This document shows, in pieces, positions 1 through 6,790 of a stretch of DNA of 13,393 nucleotides; the first letter of the stretch is position 1; each line of letters starts with the position of its first letter. Source of the DNA: Anaerolineales bacterium (lineage in GTDB: Bacteria > Chloroflexota > Anaerolineae > Anaerolineales > DRMV01); the NCBI GenBank assembly GCA_015484985.1, contig WFUL01000028.1, forward strand, positions 1 to 13,393, in the 5' to 3' direction. Under the pieces are notes generated by a model. That model saw only the letters and a list, made by a program, of their open reading frames with translations. It did not search any database and was not told the origin of the DNA. The position numbers and the translations under genes are program-made.

Positions 1-458
1 CCATCGTGGATGCCGGCCGAGAGGTTGTGGAGAGCAACGAGAATAACAACGAACGCCGTCGAACGCTCCAGATTGTCCAGGGTGACACTCAGGGCCCGGC
101 CATCCAGGCCACCCGCTCGGCCGATTCCATCAAATGGCCTGAGGGTTGTGTGCCGAATAAGGTCACCATACTCGCCCAGGTGACCGACCCTTCGGGTGTG
201 GATTGGGTACAGTTGTACTATCGCGTGGTCCACGGACAGCGTGTGGGGCAGTGGCGTACGCTGTACTTCATGTTGGTGATAGGTACCGGGCAGTACAAAG
301 TGGTCCTGGATGCCAACGCCTTGGCGGACAGCCTGAACCCACCGGTGAAGGGTTCCACTCCGGGTGTGGTGCAGTACTTCATCATTGCCGCCGACAACCT
401 GGGGAACCAGACCAAACAGCAACAGCCCGATTTGCCGGTGTACTATTGCATTCCGTAG
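1..458 (+). CDS. C-terminal end of secreted CARDB/Ig-like protein (5' partial)
   Basis: The reading frame is open from the left edge, so the true start lies outside the window; the GTG at 6 is only the first start-like codon in it. The first visible residues (VDAGREVVESNENNN) match the end of a CARDB domain, whose consensus closes with V-D-x-x-x-x-V-x-E-S-N-E-x-N-N. A second beta-rich domain of about 115 residues follows, with a DPSGVDWVQLYYR strand and a YFIIAADNLGN strand, typical of Ig/FN3-like repeats in exported bacterial proteins. Two cysteines, at residues 48 and 148 counted from base 6, bracket this domain and could form a disulfide. No membrane anchor or sorting signal is visible after it. 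The role is probably extracellular adhesion or scaffolding, but the missing N-terminus prevents a specific call. It ends just before a strong terminator and is convergent with the next gene. Confidence 0.75.
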   Translation, partial: IVDAGREVVESNENNNERRRTLQIVQGDTQGPAIQATRSADSIKWPEGCVPNKVTILAQVTDPSGVDWVQLYYRVVHGQRVGQWRTLYFMLVIGTGQYKVVLDANALADSLNPPVKGSTPGVVQYFIIAADNLGNQTKQQQPDLPVYYCIP

Positions 459-469
459 CCGTGCAAAGA

Positions 470-515
470 AAATTGATGGGGCGGCCATGCCGCCCCATCA
501 ATTTATTTCTTTTTC
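470..515. terminator. bidirectional intrinsic terminator
   Basis: A perfect 16-bp inverted repeat (arms 470-485 and 489-504) encloses a 3-base loop. On the plus strand it is followed by a T-rich tract, ATTTCTTTTTC (505-515). On the minus strand the stem is followed by TCTTTGC. It lies between a plus gene ending at 458 and a minus gene ending at 561, so it can serve both. Confidence 0.9.
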
Positions 516-560
516 CCAATTCGAGTGATGGACACACGTTCTGCAAATGCGCCATGGGTA

Positions 561-1610
561 TTACCGACTTCCGCGAAGCGAGGACATGCGTTCCAAAAGG
601 CGCTGGCAGCGACGGACTTCTGCAGGGTGCTCCAGGCGTTGCCACAAGTACAGGGCATAATCCGCGTACTCTCGGGCTTGCTGGTGGCGCCCAAGACGCC
701 ATGCTACTCGGGCAGCATGTCGGTAGTAATCGGCCAGCCCCGCGGGTGCTTCCATCTCCCGCCATAAGTCGTAGGATTGGTACAGGGCGTCTTCCGCCCG
801 GGTCAGGTTCCCCTGGGCCATCCACAGTTCGGTACCATCGGCCAACACGTGGGCCAGGTTGAGGTGGTCTTCCGCGGCTCGCAAGTATCGTATGGCCTGC
901 TCCAGATGGGGTTCGGCCTCGGCCTTCTGTTCGCTCCAGGCAATCAAAAACAGGAAGTAGTGCGTCAGCCCCAATTGTTTCGGTTGGTCTTTGGGGCACT
1001 GTTCCAGGGCCTGCTGTCCCCACATGCGGGCCGTGGTCAGGCGATGCAGACGCCAGGATGCGAGCAGGAGCAAACGGGCCGTCTTCACCCGCATCAGCGC
1101 ATCGGATTCCGGGCCGAGATGATGCCAAACGTGGAGGGCCGTTCGGTACGCCGTCTCCCAATGCCCCTGGTTCCAAAGCAGGGCGGCCTGTTGTAGTAGA
1201 AGCACGGGGCCTTCATGGAAGACATGGCGGAGGGTGCCGTATTGCTGCAGCACCGCCTGCGCCTGGGCCCACTGTCCAGCCGCGCACCAGGCCGAGGCCA
1301 GGTAATCCATCAACAAGGGATACCGTTCTCCCAGTTGAGGCCAGAGTTCGGTCACCTTTTGGAGGGTGCGTGCCCATGTATGCACCCAACCGGCGTGCAT
1401 AAAGGGTCCATGGGCGGCCTGAATCACCTGCCATAATGCCTCAGGCTCCCGGCGCTGACGGGCGGCGAGCAAGAGCGCCTGACGGATATGGGCCTGGTAT
1501 TGGGTCAGGAAGGTCAAATCCCTGGCGTGTTGCTGCAGGCGCTGCCGCCATGCGTCCAGCAGGGGGCGAACAGAAAAAGAACGGGTGAAAGGAGGTGTTG
1601 CTTCACCCAT
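561..1610 (-). CDS. TPR-like helical repeat protein, partner or C-terminal half of the NB-ARC regulator
   Basis: This is a 349-residue protein made almost wholly of helix-turn-helix pairs rich in Leu, Ala and Trp, for example AWCAAGQWAQAQAVLQQYG, AALLWNQGHWETAYRTAL and ARVAWRLGRHQQAREYADYA. These match the W-LG-Y / A-G-Y-A rhythm of tetratricopeptide repeats of the MalT/SARP type. No catalytic motif is visible. The chosen start is the ATG at 1610, which overlaps the end of the upstream NB-ARC gene by 8 nt (ATGGGTGA holds both the start and the upstream TGA). A TTG at 1640 would extend it by 10 residues. No good Shine-Dalgarno precedes either start, so translation probably depends on coupling to the upstream gene. 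STAND regulators normally carry such repeats on the same polypeptide, so this may be the sensor half of a split protein. Confidence is high for a helical repeat, moderate for its function. Confidence 0.75.
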   Translation of the reverse strand: MGEATPPFTRSFSVRPLLDAWRQRLQQHARDLTFLTQYQAHIRQALLLAARQRREPEALWQVIQAAHGPFMHAGWVHTWARTLQKVTELWPQLGERYPLLMDYLASAWCAAGQWAQAQAVLQQYGTLRHVFHEGPVLLLQQAALLWNQGHWETAYRTALHVWHHLGPESDALMRVKTARLLLLASWRLHRLTTARMWGQQALEQCPKDQPKQLGLTHYFLFLIAWSEQKAEAEPHLEQAIRYLRAAEDHLNLAHVLADGTELWMAQGNLTRAEDALYQSYDLWREMEAPAGLADYYRHAARVAWRLGRHQQAREYADYALYLWQRLEHPAEVRRCQRLLERMSSLRGSR

Positions 1611-2976
1611 GATTCGAGCCCAGGGTTGGAGTTTCAGCAAGATACGTGTAAGTCAACCGGTGTACCACATACCGGGGTGGGGGTCGGGGGTCGAAATCCA
1701 AAAGGCCCATGTACACCAATCGGTACAGTGCGTCATCCAGGGCCGTATGCGGTAACCGGGTCACGTCTTGCAGGTCTTGATAGGTGGCCCCTTCGGGGGC
1801 AAAGTACGGCATGGCTTGCAATACGGCGAACGCGTGCTCGGGAAGCTGCTCCACCAAAGGGTGGTAGATATGGGCGAATAATTTTTCGTCGACCAATCGG
1901 GGGAGGTCGCGCAGGTGTTCGCATACTTTGTTCACCGGAAAGTAGGCCAGATGGGCGACGGCCAGCTTCAGGGCCAGGGGATTGCCACCCAGGCGAGCGT
2001 AAATCATCTCCAACACCTGGGAAGAGAGGCGCGGCAGTCCCCGCTGGCGGGCCTCATATCGTAACAGGGCCAGGGCGGGCTTTCGTTTCAGTTCTTTGAG
2101 GGGAAGGTGGGCACCTATAGGGTGAGGCAGACGATACCGGGTCGTGATGAGAAACCGGGTTTGGGCGGAAGGAGGAGGAAGCAGGGAAATCAGTTGATGT
2201 ATGGTGGCAGGAAGCAGGTCATCCCACACCACAAGATAGGCCCCCTGGGCCAGTTGAATGCGGAGTTCCACAATGCGTTGCGGGGGTGGACGTCGTGCAA
2301 GGTGAGACCAGCCCATCTGCCAGGCCAGCCGTTCGATGAGGTCGTGCGCATTCAGGGGTTGTTGGACTTCCTCCCAGGTCGGGTGGTGGGCATAGGCCGA
2401 GAGCCAGGCCACGTCGTCCCAATGATGCAACGACCGATGAACAAAGGCGTGGGCCAGGGTGGTCTTCCCCAACCCCCCCAAACCTTCCAGGAAGACGATA
2501 CGCGGACCGTCGGGGGCCAGGAGCCAGGTTTCCAGTCGTTTGAGCCAGGCGTCCACACCGAAAAGGCGGGTATAGGTGGCCGGGGGAAGATGGCGCATCT
2601 TAAAGGCCAGGGCCTTCTGGATTTGAGCTTTCTCCTCCTGTTCCAAAAGCCATAAGTAGTGGGCCAAGAGGTGGATGGCTTTCCGTTGCCAGACATATAG
2701 GGTGCTATCCGCGATGTTCCATTGTCCGGCCAGGTCCTTAACGGGAGTGCGCTGCCAGTAGCGCCGCCATAACAATTCGGCCTCGCGCGGCGACTCCTCT
2801 TGCATGCGTTCCAGGGCTCGTTCCAGGGCGAGGTGGAGGCGACCTTGCGTCTTCCGGTTCAAGGTGGGAAGGAACCGGCTTAAGGCATACCAGGGCCCCT
2901 TCTTCTTGCGGGCTCGTAAGACCACATGCAAAGCCGTAACCAGTCCCCCGGGAACCGACGCCGGAAGCTCGTCCAT
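1603..2976 (-). CDS. STAND/NB-ARC ATPase with N-terminal sigma4-like HTH
   Basis: A 457-residue signal-transduction ATPase. Residues 62-105 form a sigma-70 region 4-like helix-turn-helix (helix LAGQWNIADSTLYVWQRKA), suggesting DNA binding. The NB-ARC domain shows Walker A GLGGLGKTT (165-173), Walker B LVVWDD (248-253), sensor-1/RNBS-B TRFLITTR (273-280) and the GxP motif GGNPLAL (330-336). A winged-helix domain follows to about 450, with VHRL (438-441) at the position of the plant/bacterial MHD motif. The start is ATG 2976, five bases after GGAGG. Upstream in-frame starts (ATG 3015, TTG 3111) lack a ribosome binding site. Known STAND proteins usually continue into a ligand-sensing repeat domain; here that domain is a separate overlapping gene at 561-1610. 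It is probably a transcriptional regulator or a defence/stress switch; the signal is unknown. Confidence 0.85.
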   Translation of the reverse strand: MDELPASVPGGLVTALHVVLRARKKKGPWYALSRFLPTLNRKTQGRLHLALERALERMQEESPREAELLWRRYWQRTPVKDLAGQWNIADSTLYVWQRKAIHLLAHYLWLLEQEEKAQIQKALAFKMRHLPPATYTRLFGVDAWLKRLETWLLAPDGPRIVFLEGLGGLGKTTLAHAFVHRSLHHWDDVAWLSAYAHHPTWEEVQQPLNAHDLIERLAWQMGWSHLARRPPPQRIVELRIQLAQGAYLVVWDDLLPATIHQLISLLPPPSAQTRFLITTRYRLPHPIGAHLPLKELKRKPALALLRYEARQRGLPRLSSQVLEMIYARLGGNPLALKLAVAHLAYFPVNKVCEHLRDLPRLVDEKLFAHIYHPLVEQLPEHAFAVLQAMPYFAPEGATYQDLQDVTRLPHTALDDALYRLVYMGLLDFDPRPPPRYVVHRLTYTYLAETPTLGSNHG

Positions 2977-3309
2977 GTCTACCTCCGGATCGATATCCAA
3001 ACTAAAGTGTACCATTGGGGGACGAGGGAAATCGAAGAAAGAGGGGTTTTCATATACCTCGTCAGGCAAATATGAGATTTGACATGTAAGGTCATTTGTT
3101 CCCCAAAACAAAGACGTTTTCGTCGGAACACATAGGTCTGATCGGGTACGGGACTCAAATTCGCCGACGGCGGTCGGCGGACGGCCGTCAGCCCTTTCCT
3201 GCAGTCCAGGACCTGGTCAGGCCTGTGCGAAACACTGGGTGCCCTTTCCCAAGGAGCAAACCCTTTTCCCTCCCATTTTCGGCAACTTTTGAGGGCATCC
3301 CGGGGGGTG
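2977..3309 (-). other. 333-nt non-coding leader region upstream of the NB-ARC gene
   Basis: No convincing gene lies here. On the minus strand the last part contains a 38-codon ORF (ATG 3095 to TAG 2979) that ends two bases before the NB-ARC start; I see no evidence that it is expressed. The section 3162-3189 is dense in GC palindromes (listed separately). I could not identify a convincing -35/-10 pair, nor a T-tailed terminator for the gene ending at 3310. Confidence 0.5.
3162..3189. repeat. GC-rich palindrome cluster
   Basis: A 7-bp inverted repeat (CGCCGAC 3162-3168 with GTCGGCG 3173-3179, 4-base loop) is directly followed by a 10-bp perfect palindrome, GACGGCCGTC (3180-3189). It could be a protein-binding site or part of a termination hairpin for the minus gene ending at 3310, but no T-run follows on either side. 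The function is unknown. Confidence 0.35.
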
Positions 3310-3684
3310 TCAGATTGTTGAGGAATGGATGTTATGTTTCGGCTTCCCCCGGAGTGCTTGAAGAATCAATTGGACCCGTGCTTCCATTTTGGCCCGGTCC
3401 TTTTCCTCGGCGAAGAAGGACAGCAGGTCCTCGGCCCGGAGAGAAAATCCGGTCGCGGACTGGCCCTGAAGTCGCTCTGCGGCGACGTCGGCCAGGGCCA
3501 AAAGCTTGCGGCATCGGCGGCTGGCGGTGAAGACCACATCTGCCAGGCGCCCCTCTTCTACTCGGGCGAAGAAGGCGACCCGATGGCCGCCTGCCTGGGC
3601 TTCCGTGCCCAGGGGCTGGTAGCCCTCCGGCGGGGCATCCACCCAGTGTTTCAGACCCTGGCGATGGTAATCGGCGACTTTCAT
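3310..3684 (-). CDS. small NifU/IscU-N-like protein (tentative)
   Basis: A 124-residue soluble protein. The segment from about residue 34 onward reads as beta strands (RVAFFARVEEGRLADVVFTA), then a helix with CRKLLALADVAAERLQG, then a C-terminal helix (MEARVQLILQALRG). This order resembles the N-terminal scaffold domain of NifU/IscU, in which a strand-GC-helix unit is followed by x-G-x and a closing helix. Only one cysteine (C58) is present, whereas Fe-S scaffolds use three, so cluster assembly on this protein alone is doubtful. The start ATG 3684 is preceded by GAGGAGGGG and overlaps the pssA stop by four bases (ATGA), so the two are translationally coupled. The C-terminus KPKHNIHSSTI is polar and probably disordered. 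Function is not assigned with confidence; an unrecognised small domain is the alternative. Confidence 0.45.
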   Translation of the reverse strand: MKVADYHRQGLKHWVDAPPEGYQPLGTEAQAGGHRVAFFARVEEGRLADVVFTASRRCRKLLALADVAAERLQGQSATGFSLRAEDLLSFFAEEKDRAKMEARVQLILQALRGKPKHNIHSSTI

Positions 3685-4478
3685 GACGTCCCCTCCTCTT
3701 CTTCAGTGCCAGGGGAGCGACGCGTACGGCCTTCTTGCGTGTGAGGCTTTTGCGAAGATGGGAGACGCAAGCGGCGGACCAGGTGGCGCAGTAAGCCCAG
3801 CAAGACATAACTCCCAAACAGGACGGCCAGGAAAGGGCGGGGATGGAAAATCAAGAGGATGCCCGCGACGGCCAGTCCCAACAGATGTAGAGGTCCCAAG
3901 ACAGCGGCCATTCGTCGGTAGAGGTACTGCATGTGGGGAAAAGGGACCCGGCTAATCATCAGCACACCCAGGGCGCAGGGCAGCACGGCCACGATGATGA
4001 ATGCCGGCAAGGATAACGGGGGTTGGAGGACAGCAAGCACGCCGACCAGCACGCCCGCGGCGGCCGGGGAGGGTAAGCCCTGGAAGTAGGTTTTGTCTGA
4101 GGGAGCGTTCAGACCGTATACGTTGAAACGGGCCAGGCGCAAGGCCGTGGCGGTCATGTAAGCCGCGCCGCTTACCCATCCCCATTCGTTCAGGGGTGCC
4201 AGCGCATAGCGGTAGGCCAGAAAGGCCGGCGCCACGCCAAAGGTCAGGAAATCGGCCAGGGAATCGTATTCAATCCCGAAAGGGGTGGCAATCCCCAACC
4301 GTTGGGCGGTGAACCCGTCCAGTACGTCCATAATCATGCCCAGGTAGATGCACATCCCTGCCCACAAGAATTCCCCCTGGAGCGCGAAGTACAGCGAAGC
4401 CGCACCACTCAATAGATTTCCCGTGGTCAACAAATTGGGAAGAAAACTCCAATCGTTGCGTCGGGCGGCCTTCTTCAT
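3681..4478 (-). CDS. pssA: CDP-diacylglycerol--serine O-phosphatidyltransferase
   Basis: A 265-residue integral membrane enzyme that makes phosphatidylserine from CDP-diacylglycerol and serine, releasing CMP. The CDP-alcohol phosphotransferase motif spans 51-76: D51, D54-G55, A58, G68, D72 and D76 are at the canonical D-x2-D-G-x2-A-R-x8-G-x3-D-x3-D spacing, but the motif Arg is Gln (Q59) with an Arg next to it. The following FLTFGVAPAFLAY (77-89) and RLARFN are typical of PssA (type II). Several hydrophobic helices follow up to about residue 230. The C-terminal 30 residues are charged and probably cytoplasmic. The ATG start overlaps the psd stop as ATGA, and its own stop overlaps the next start the same way. 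With psd immediately upstream, the pair forms the phosphatidylethanolamine route. Confidence 0.92.
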   Translation of the reverse strand: MKKAARRNDWSFLPNLLTTGNLLSGAASLYFALQGEFLWAGMCIYLGMIMDVLDGFTAQRLGIATPFGIEYDSLADFLTFGVAPAFLAYRYALAPLNEWGWVSGAAYMTATALRLARFNVYGLNAPSDKTYFQGLPSPAAAGVLVGVLAVLQPPLSLPAFIIVAVLPCALGVLMISRVPFPHMQYLYRRMAAVLGPLHLLGLAVAGILLIFHPRPFLAVLFGSYVLLGLLRHLVRRLRLPSSQKPHTQEGRTRRSPGTEEEEGTS

Positions 4479-5116
4479 GGTTCGTCCAGCAAGGCCAGAG
4501 GAGTTTCACCGGCCCGTACTTTTTGGCCCTTTGCCGTAAGTATACGGGCCTCTGGCGGAAGAAAGAGTTCGACTCGTGAGCCAAAGCGAATCATACCAAA
4601 GCGCTGTCCGCAGGCTAAGGTCTGCCCGGGTTCGACCCAAGGGACGGTGCGGCGGGCCATGAGGCCGGCAATCTGCACCATGAGGAAGCGGCGGCCCTGT
4701 TGGTCTTCCAGGAAATACAGGCGGCGCTCGTTTTGGGTCAGGGTCTCCTCCTGATAGGCGGGCAGAAACCGCCCCGGCTCGTGGCGAATTTCCACTATTC
4801 GGGCGGTGACGGGCATCCGGTTCACATGCACATCGGCCACGCTCATGAAGATGCCGATGCGCCAGGCCCGGTCCGTCTGGAGCCACAGGGGTTCTTCTTC
4901 CTGCTGCAGGGTGACGATTTTTCCGTCGGCCGGGGCCAGAACGAAACCACTACAGGGGCTGGGCGGGTAACGCTCAGGGTCCCGGAAGAAGAAGGCCGCG
5001 CCCAAAGCGGCCACCAGCGCGAGGGTTCCTGTGGTCCGACGCCGCAGGGCATAGGCCAGTGCGGCCACAGTCAACGCGCCCCCGACCCAGGGCCATCCTT
5101 CGGGGTGGATACGCAT
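4475..5116 (-). CDS. psd: phosphatidylserine decarboxylase proenzyme, short type
   Basis: A 213-residue membrane-associated pyruvoyl enzyme that decarboxylates phosphatidylserine to phosphatidylethanolamine. A hydrophobic stretch (about 9-44) anchors the N-terminus, then FFRDPER leads into the catalytic domain. PADGKI (Asp64) and ADVHVNR (His97) provide the Asp/His partners for self-processing. RFGSRVELFLP contains the G179-S180 cleavage site; Ser180 becomes the pyruvoyl group and splits the protein into a large beta and a small alpha chain of about 34 residues. The length fits the short, archaeal-type Psd family. The start is ATG 5116 with AAAGGAG upstream; an ATG at 5152 would add 12 polar residues but has no ribosome binding site. 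It is coupled to pssA by an ATGA overlap. Confidence 0.93.
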   Translation of the reverse strand: MRIHPEGWPWVGGALTVAALAYALRRRTTGTLALVAALGAAFFFRDPERYPPSPCSGFVLAPADGKIVTLQQEEEPLWLQTDRAWRIGIFMSVADVHVNRMPVTARIVEIRHEPGRFLPAYQEETLTQNERRLYFLEDQQGRRFLMVQIAGLMARRTVPWVEPGQTLACGQRFGMIRFGSRVELFLPPEARILTAKGQKVRAGETPLALLDEP

Positions 5117-5150
5117 GGGTGACGGCTCCTTTGTGTTCGTGTGATTCCTC

Positions 5151-5179
5151 ATTGTAACTCAATTATGGCTCGGGATTCG
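5151..5179 (-). promoter_or_regulatory. possible weak promoter for the psd-pssA unit
   Basis: The 70-nt gap upstream of psd is AT-rich compared with its surroundings. It holds a -10-like TACAAT (5151-5156, minus strand), and nearby CATAAT, but no recognisable -35 at 16-18 bases. No terminator is seen between the GNAT gene and psd, so read-through from the upstream operon is also possible. Confidence 0.25.
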
Positions 5180-5186
5180 TATATGG

Positions 5187-5744
5187 CTATGGGATAGGCC
5201 GCCACCATTCCGGCGGTTCCCACTCTTCTCGGAGCACGGCCATGATGAGGCTGTCGTGGTAGCGTCCATTCAGATAGCGGGCCTGGCGACGGCGACCTTC
5301 CAGGCGGAACCCGGCCTTTTCATACGCCCGTCGTGCCCGGTGGTTGAAGTCGTAGACCTCCAGTTGCACCCGGTTCAGGTTGAGCAGGGTGAAGGCAATG
5401 GCCACCATGGCCTGGACGGCTTCGGTGCCATATCCCTGGTTCCAGTAGGTCTTTTCGCCAATGACGATGCCCAGTTCGGCCCAACGATTGAGCCAGTCGA
5501 TGCGGTGGAAACTCGTGTTGCCGATGAGCACCCAGCCCTGCTCCTCTCGGACTTCAATGCCCAAGGGTCGTTCCCATTGGGCCCGGGCCCGAATCCGCTG
5601 AAACCATTCCTCTTCGTCCTCTATGGAAAGCGGCCATACGTTGGCCAGGTGTTGGGTAACCTCGGGATCGTTGAACCAGCGCACGAAGATGGGCAGGTCC
5701 TCCCGGGTGATGGCTCGCAAACGCAGGCGAGGCGTGGTGAACAT
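5187..5744 (-). CDS. GNAT N-acetyltransferase, RimJ/RimL type
   Basis: A 185-residue acetyl-CoA-dependent acetyltransferase. The N-terminus TTPRLRLRAITREDLPIFVRWFNDPEV is the RimJ/RimL-like opening. Motif A is WNQGYGTEAVQAMVAIAF (the Q-x-x-G-x-G/A pyrophosphate loop), and RVQLEVYDFNHRARRAYEKAGF is motif B with the conserved asparagine and tyrosine. The end LNGRYHDSLIMAVLREEW is typical of the family. Substrate is not predictable; known relatives modify ribosomal protein N-termini, antibiotics or small amines. The start is ATG 5744, preceded by ACGGAGG with six bases spacing; a longer open frame up to 6020 has no such site and runs across the ABC ATPase gene. It lies 14 nt after the ABC ATPase stop, as last gene of that operon. 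Confidence 0.88.
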   Translation of the reverse strand: MFTTPRLRLRAITREDLPIFVRWFNDPEVTQHLANVWPLSIEDEEEWFQRIRARAQWERPLGIEVREEQGWVLIGNTSFHRIDWLNRWAELGIVIGEKTYWNQGYGTEAVQAMVAIAFTLLNLNRVQLEVYDFNHRARRAYEKAGFRLEGRRRQARYLNGRYHDSLIMAVLREEWEPPEWWRPIP

Positions 5745-5758
5745 GGGGAACCTCCGTG

Positions 5759-6775
5759 TTAATCGTCGGTCGTCGTTCGTCGGTCGTGGGTTGTTGGTCG
5801 TCCGTTGTGGGTTGTTTCTGGGTTCGTGGCTGGCGGTCGACGGCCAACGATAATCCGCATGTACGCCTCTTCCAGGTCGGGCAGGTCTTTTTCCAGGGAT
5901 TCGAGCAGTGCGCCCAGGTCGCGCAGGTCGTCCAGCAGGCGGTAGAGGGAGGCCGCGTCGGGCAGGGTGACCCGGATGTGGGCCGTGCCGTTGACCAGGG
6001 CCTCCACTTTGGCCTGCCACCGGGCCGCGAGGGCATCCAACACCTTGGGGTCCGGCAGGCGCACCGTGAGGCGATACCCGCGGACATCGAAGAGGCGGCG
6101 CAGGCCTTCCGGCGTGTCCTGGGTGACGATGCGCCCGTTCTGGATGATGATGACCCGATGGGCCAGGGCTTCCACCACGTCCATCTGGTGCGAGGTGAGC
6201 AGGATGGTCTTGCCCTCTTCCTGCGCCAGTTGGCGGATGAGGGCGACCATCTCCCGCTTGGCTTCCACGTCCAGGCCCAGGGTGGGTTCGTCCAGGACGA
6301 GCAGCGGCGTGTGGCGGGCCAAGGCCGCAGCCAGGGCCACCTTTTGCTGCTGCCCACGGGAGAGCTGTCGGGCTTCCCGGTTCAGGTCCTCCAGGCCGAA
6401 GAAGGCCATCCAGCGGTCGATGATGCGCCGGGCCTCCCGCGGGGGCACGCCCGCGTAGGCGGCGAAGATTTCCAGGTTCTGGCGCGGGGTCAGGCGCCAG
6501 TAGATGTTGCGGTTTCCTTCCAGCACCGCGGCCACGTGGCGGTACAGATGCGGCAGGTCCTTGTGGTCGCGACCGTAGACCCGGACCCGGCCCGCGGTAG
6601 GCCGAATGAGGTTGAGGATGGACTTGACCGTGGTGGTCTTTCCCGCACCGTTGGGGCCCAAGAGGGCGACGATTTCACCCTCCCGCACGGCAAAGGAAAC
6701 GTCCTTGACGGCTTCCACCGGGGGACGGCCGGGATACACCTTGTGCAGGCCTTCCACTTCCAGGACGAAGGTCAT
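5759..6775 (-). CDS. ABC transporter ATP-binding protein (ABC-2 exporter type)
   Basis: A 338-residue cytoplasmic ATPase that powers the permease encoded 16 nt upstream. It has Walker A GPNGAGKT (40-47), signature LSRGQ (138-142, a variant of LSGGQ), Walker B LLVLDEP (158-164) and H-loop His196. VLEGNRNIYWRLTPRQNL is the Q-loop region expected in this export subfamily (CcmA/NatA-like). After residue 230 there is an accessory domain of about 80 residues ending in LEEAYMRIIV, as is usual for the family. The last 28 residues (311-338) are low-complexity Thr/Arg/Asp/Asn/Pro; from about 320 they are coded by a degenerate heptamer repeat that reaches the TAA. The start ATG 6775 follows GGAGG with eight bases spacing. 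Substrate is unknown. Confidence 0.9.
   Translation of the reverse strand: MTFVLEVEGLHKVYPGRPPVEAVKDVSFAVREGEIVALLGPNGAGKTTTVKSILNLIRPTAGRVRVYGRDHKDLPHLYRHVAAVLEGNRNIYWRLTPRQNLEIFAAYAGVPPREARRIIDRWMAFFGLEDLNREARQLSRGQQQKVALAAALARHTPLLVLDEPTLGLDVEAKREMVALIRQLAQEEGKTILLTSHQMDVVEALAHRVIIIQNGRIVTQDTPEGLRRLFDVRGYRLTVRLPDPKVLDALAARWQAKVEALVNGTAHIRVTLPDAASLYRLLDDLRDLGALLESLEKDLPDLEEAYMRIIVGRRPPATNPETTHNGRPTTHDRRTTTDD
5762..5817. repeat. eight tandem degenerate heptamers
   Basis: On the plus strand the units are ATCGTCG, GTCGTCG, TTCGTCG, GTCGTGG, GTTGTTG, GTCGTCC, GTTGTGG and GTTGTTT, consensus roughly GTYGTBG. The array lies inside the 3' end of the ABC ATPase gene and ends one base before its stop codon (plus-strand TTA 5759-5761). 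The less regular sequence 5818-5845 may be decayed further copies. Confidence 0.75.
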
Positions 6776-6790
6776 GATGGCTTCCTCCGT

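Noticed and set aside
2979..3095. 38-codon upstream ORF ending two bases before the NB-ARC start
   Set aside because: Only a weak GGGGA precedes its ATG and the peptide has no attenuation-like codon run; kept only as a remote possibility of a leader peptide.
5762..5817. CRISPR-like or clustered repeat array
   Set aside because: Units are 7 bp, contiguous and degenerate, with no spacers.
5745..6020. N-terminal extension of the GNAT protein
   Set aside because: It overlaps the ABC ATPase gene, is compositionally odd, and ATG 5744 has a clear ribosome binding site and the canonical family start.
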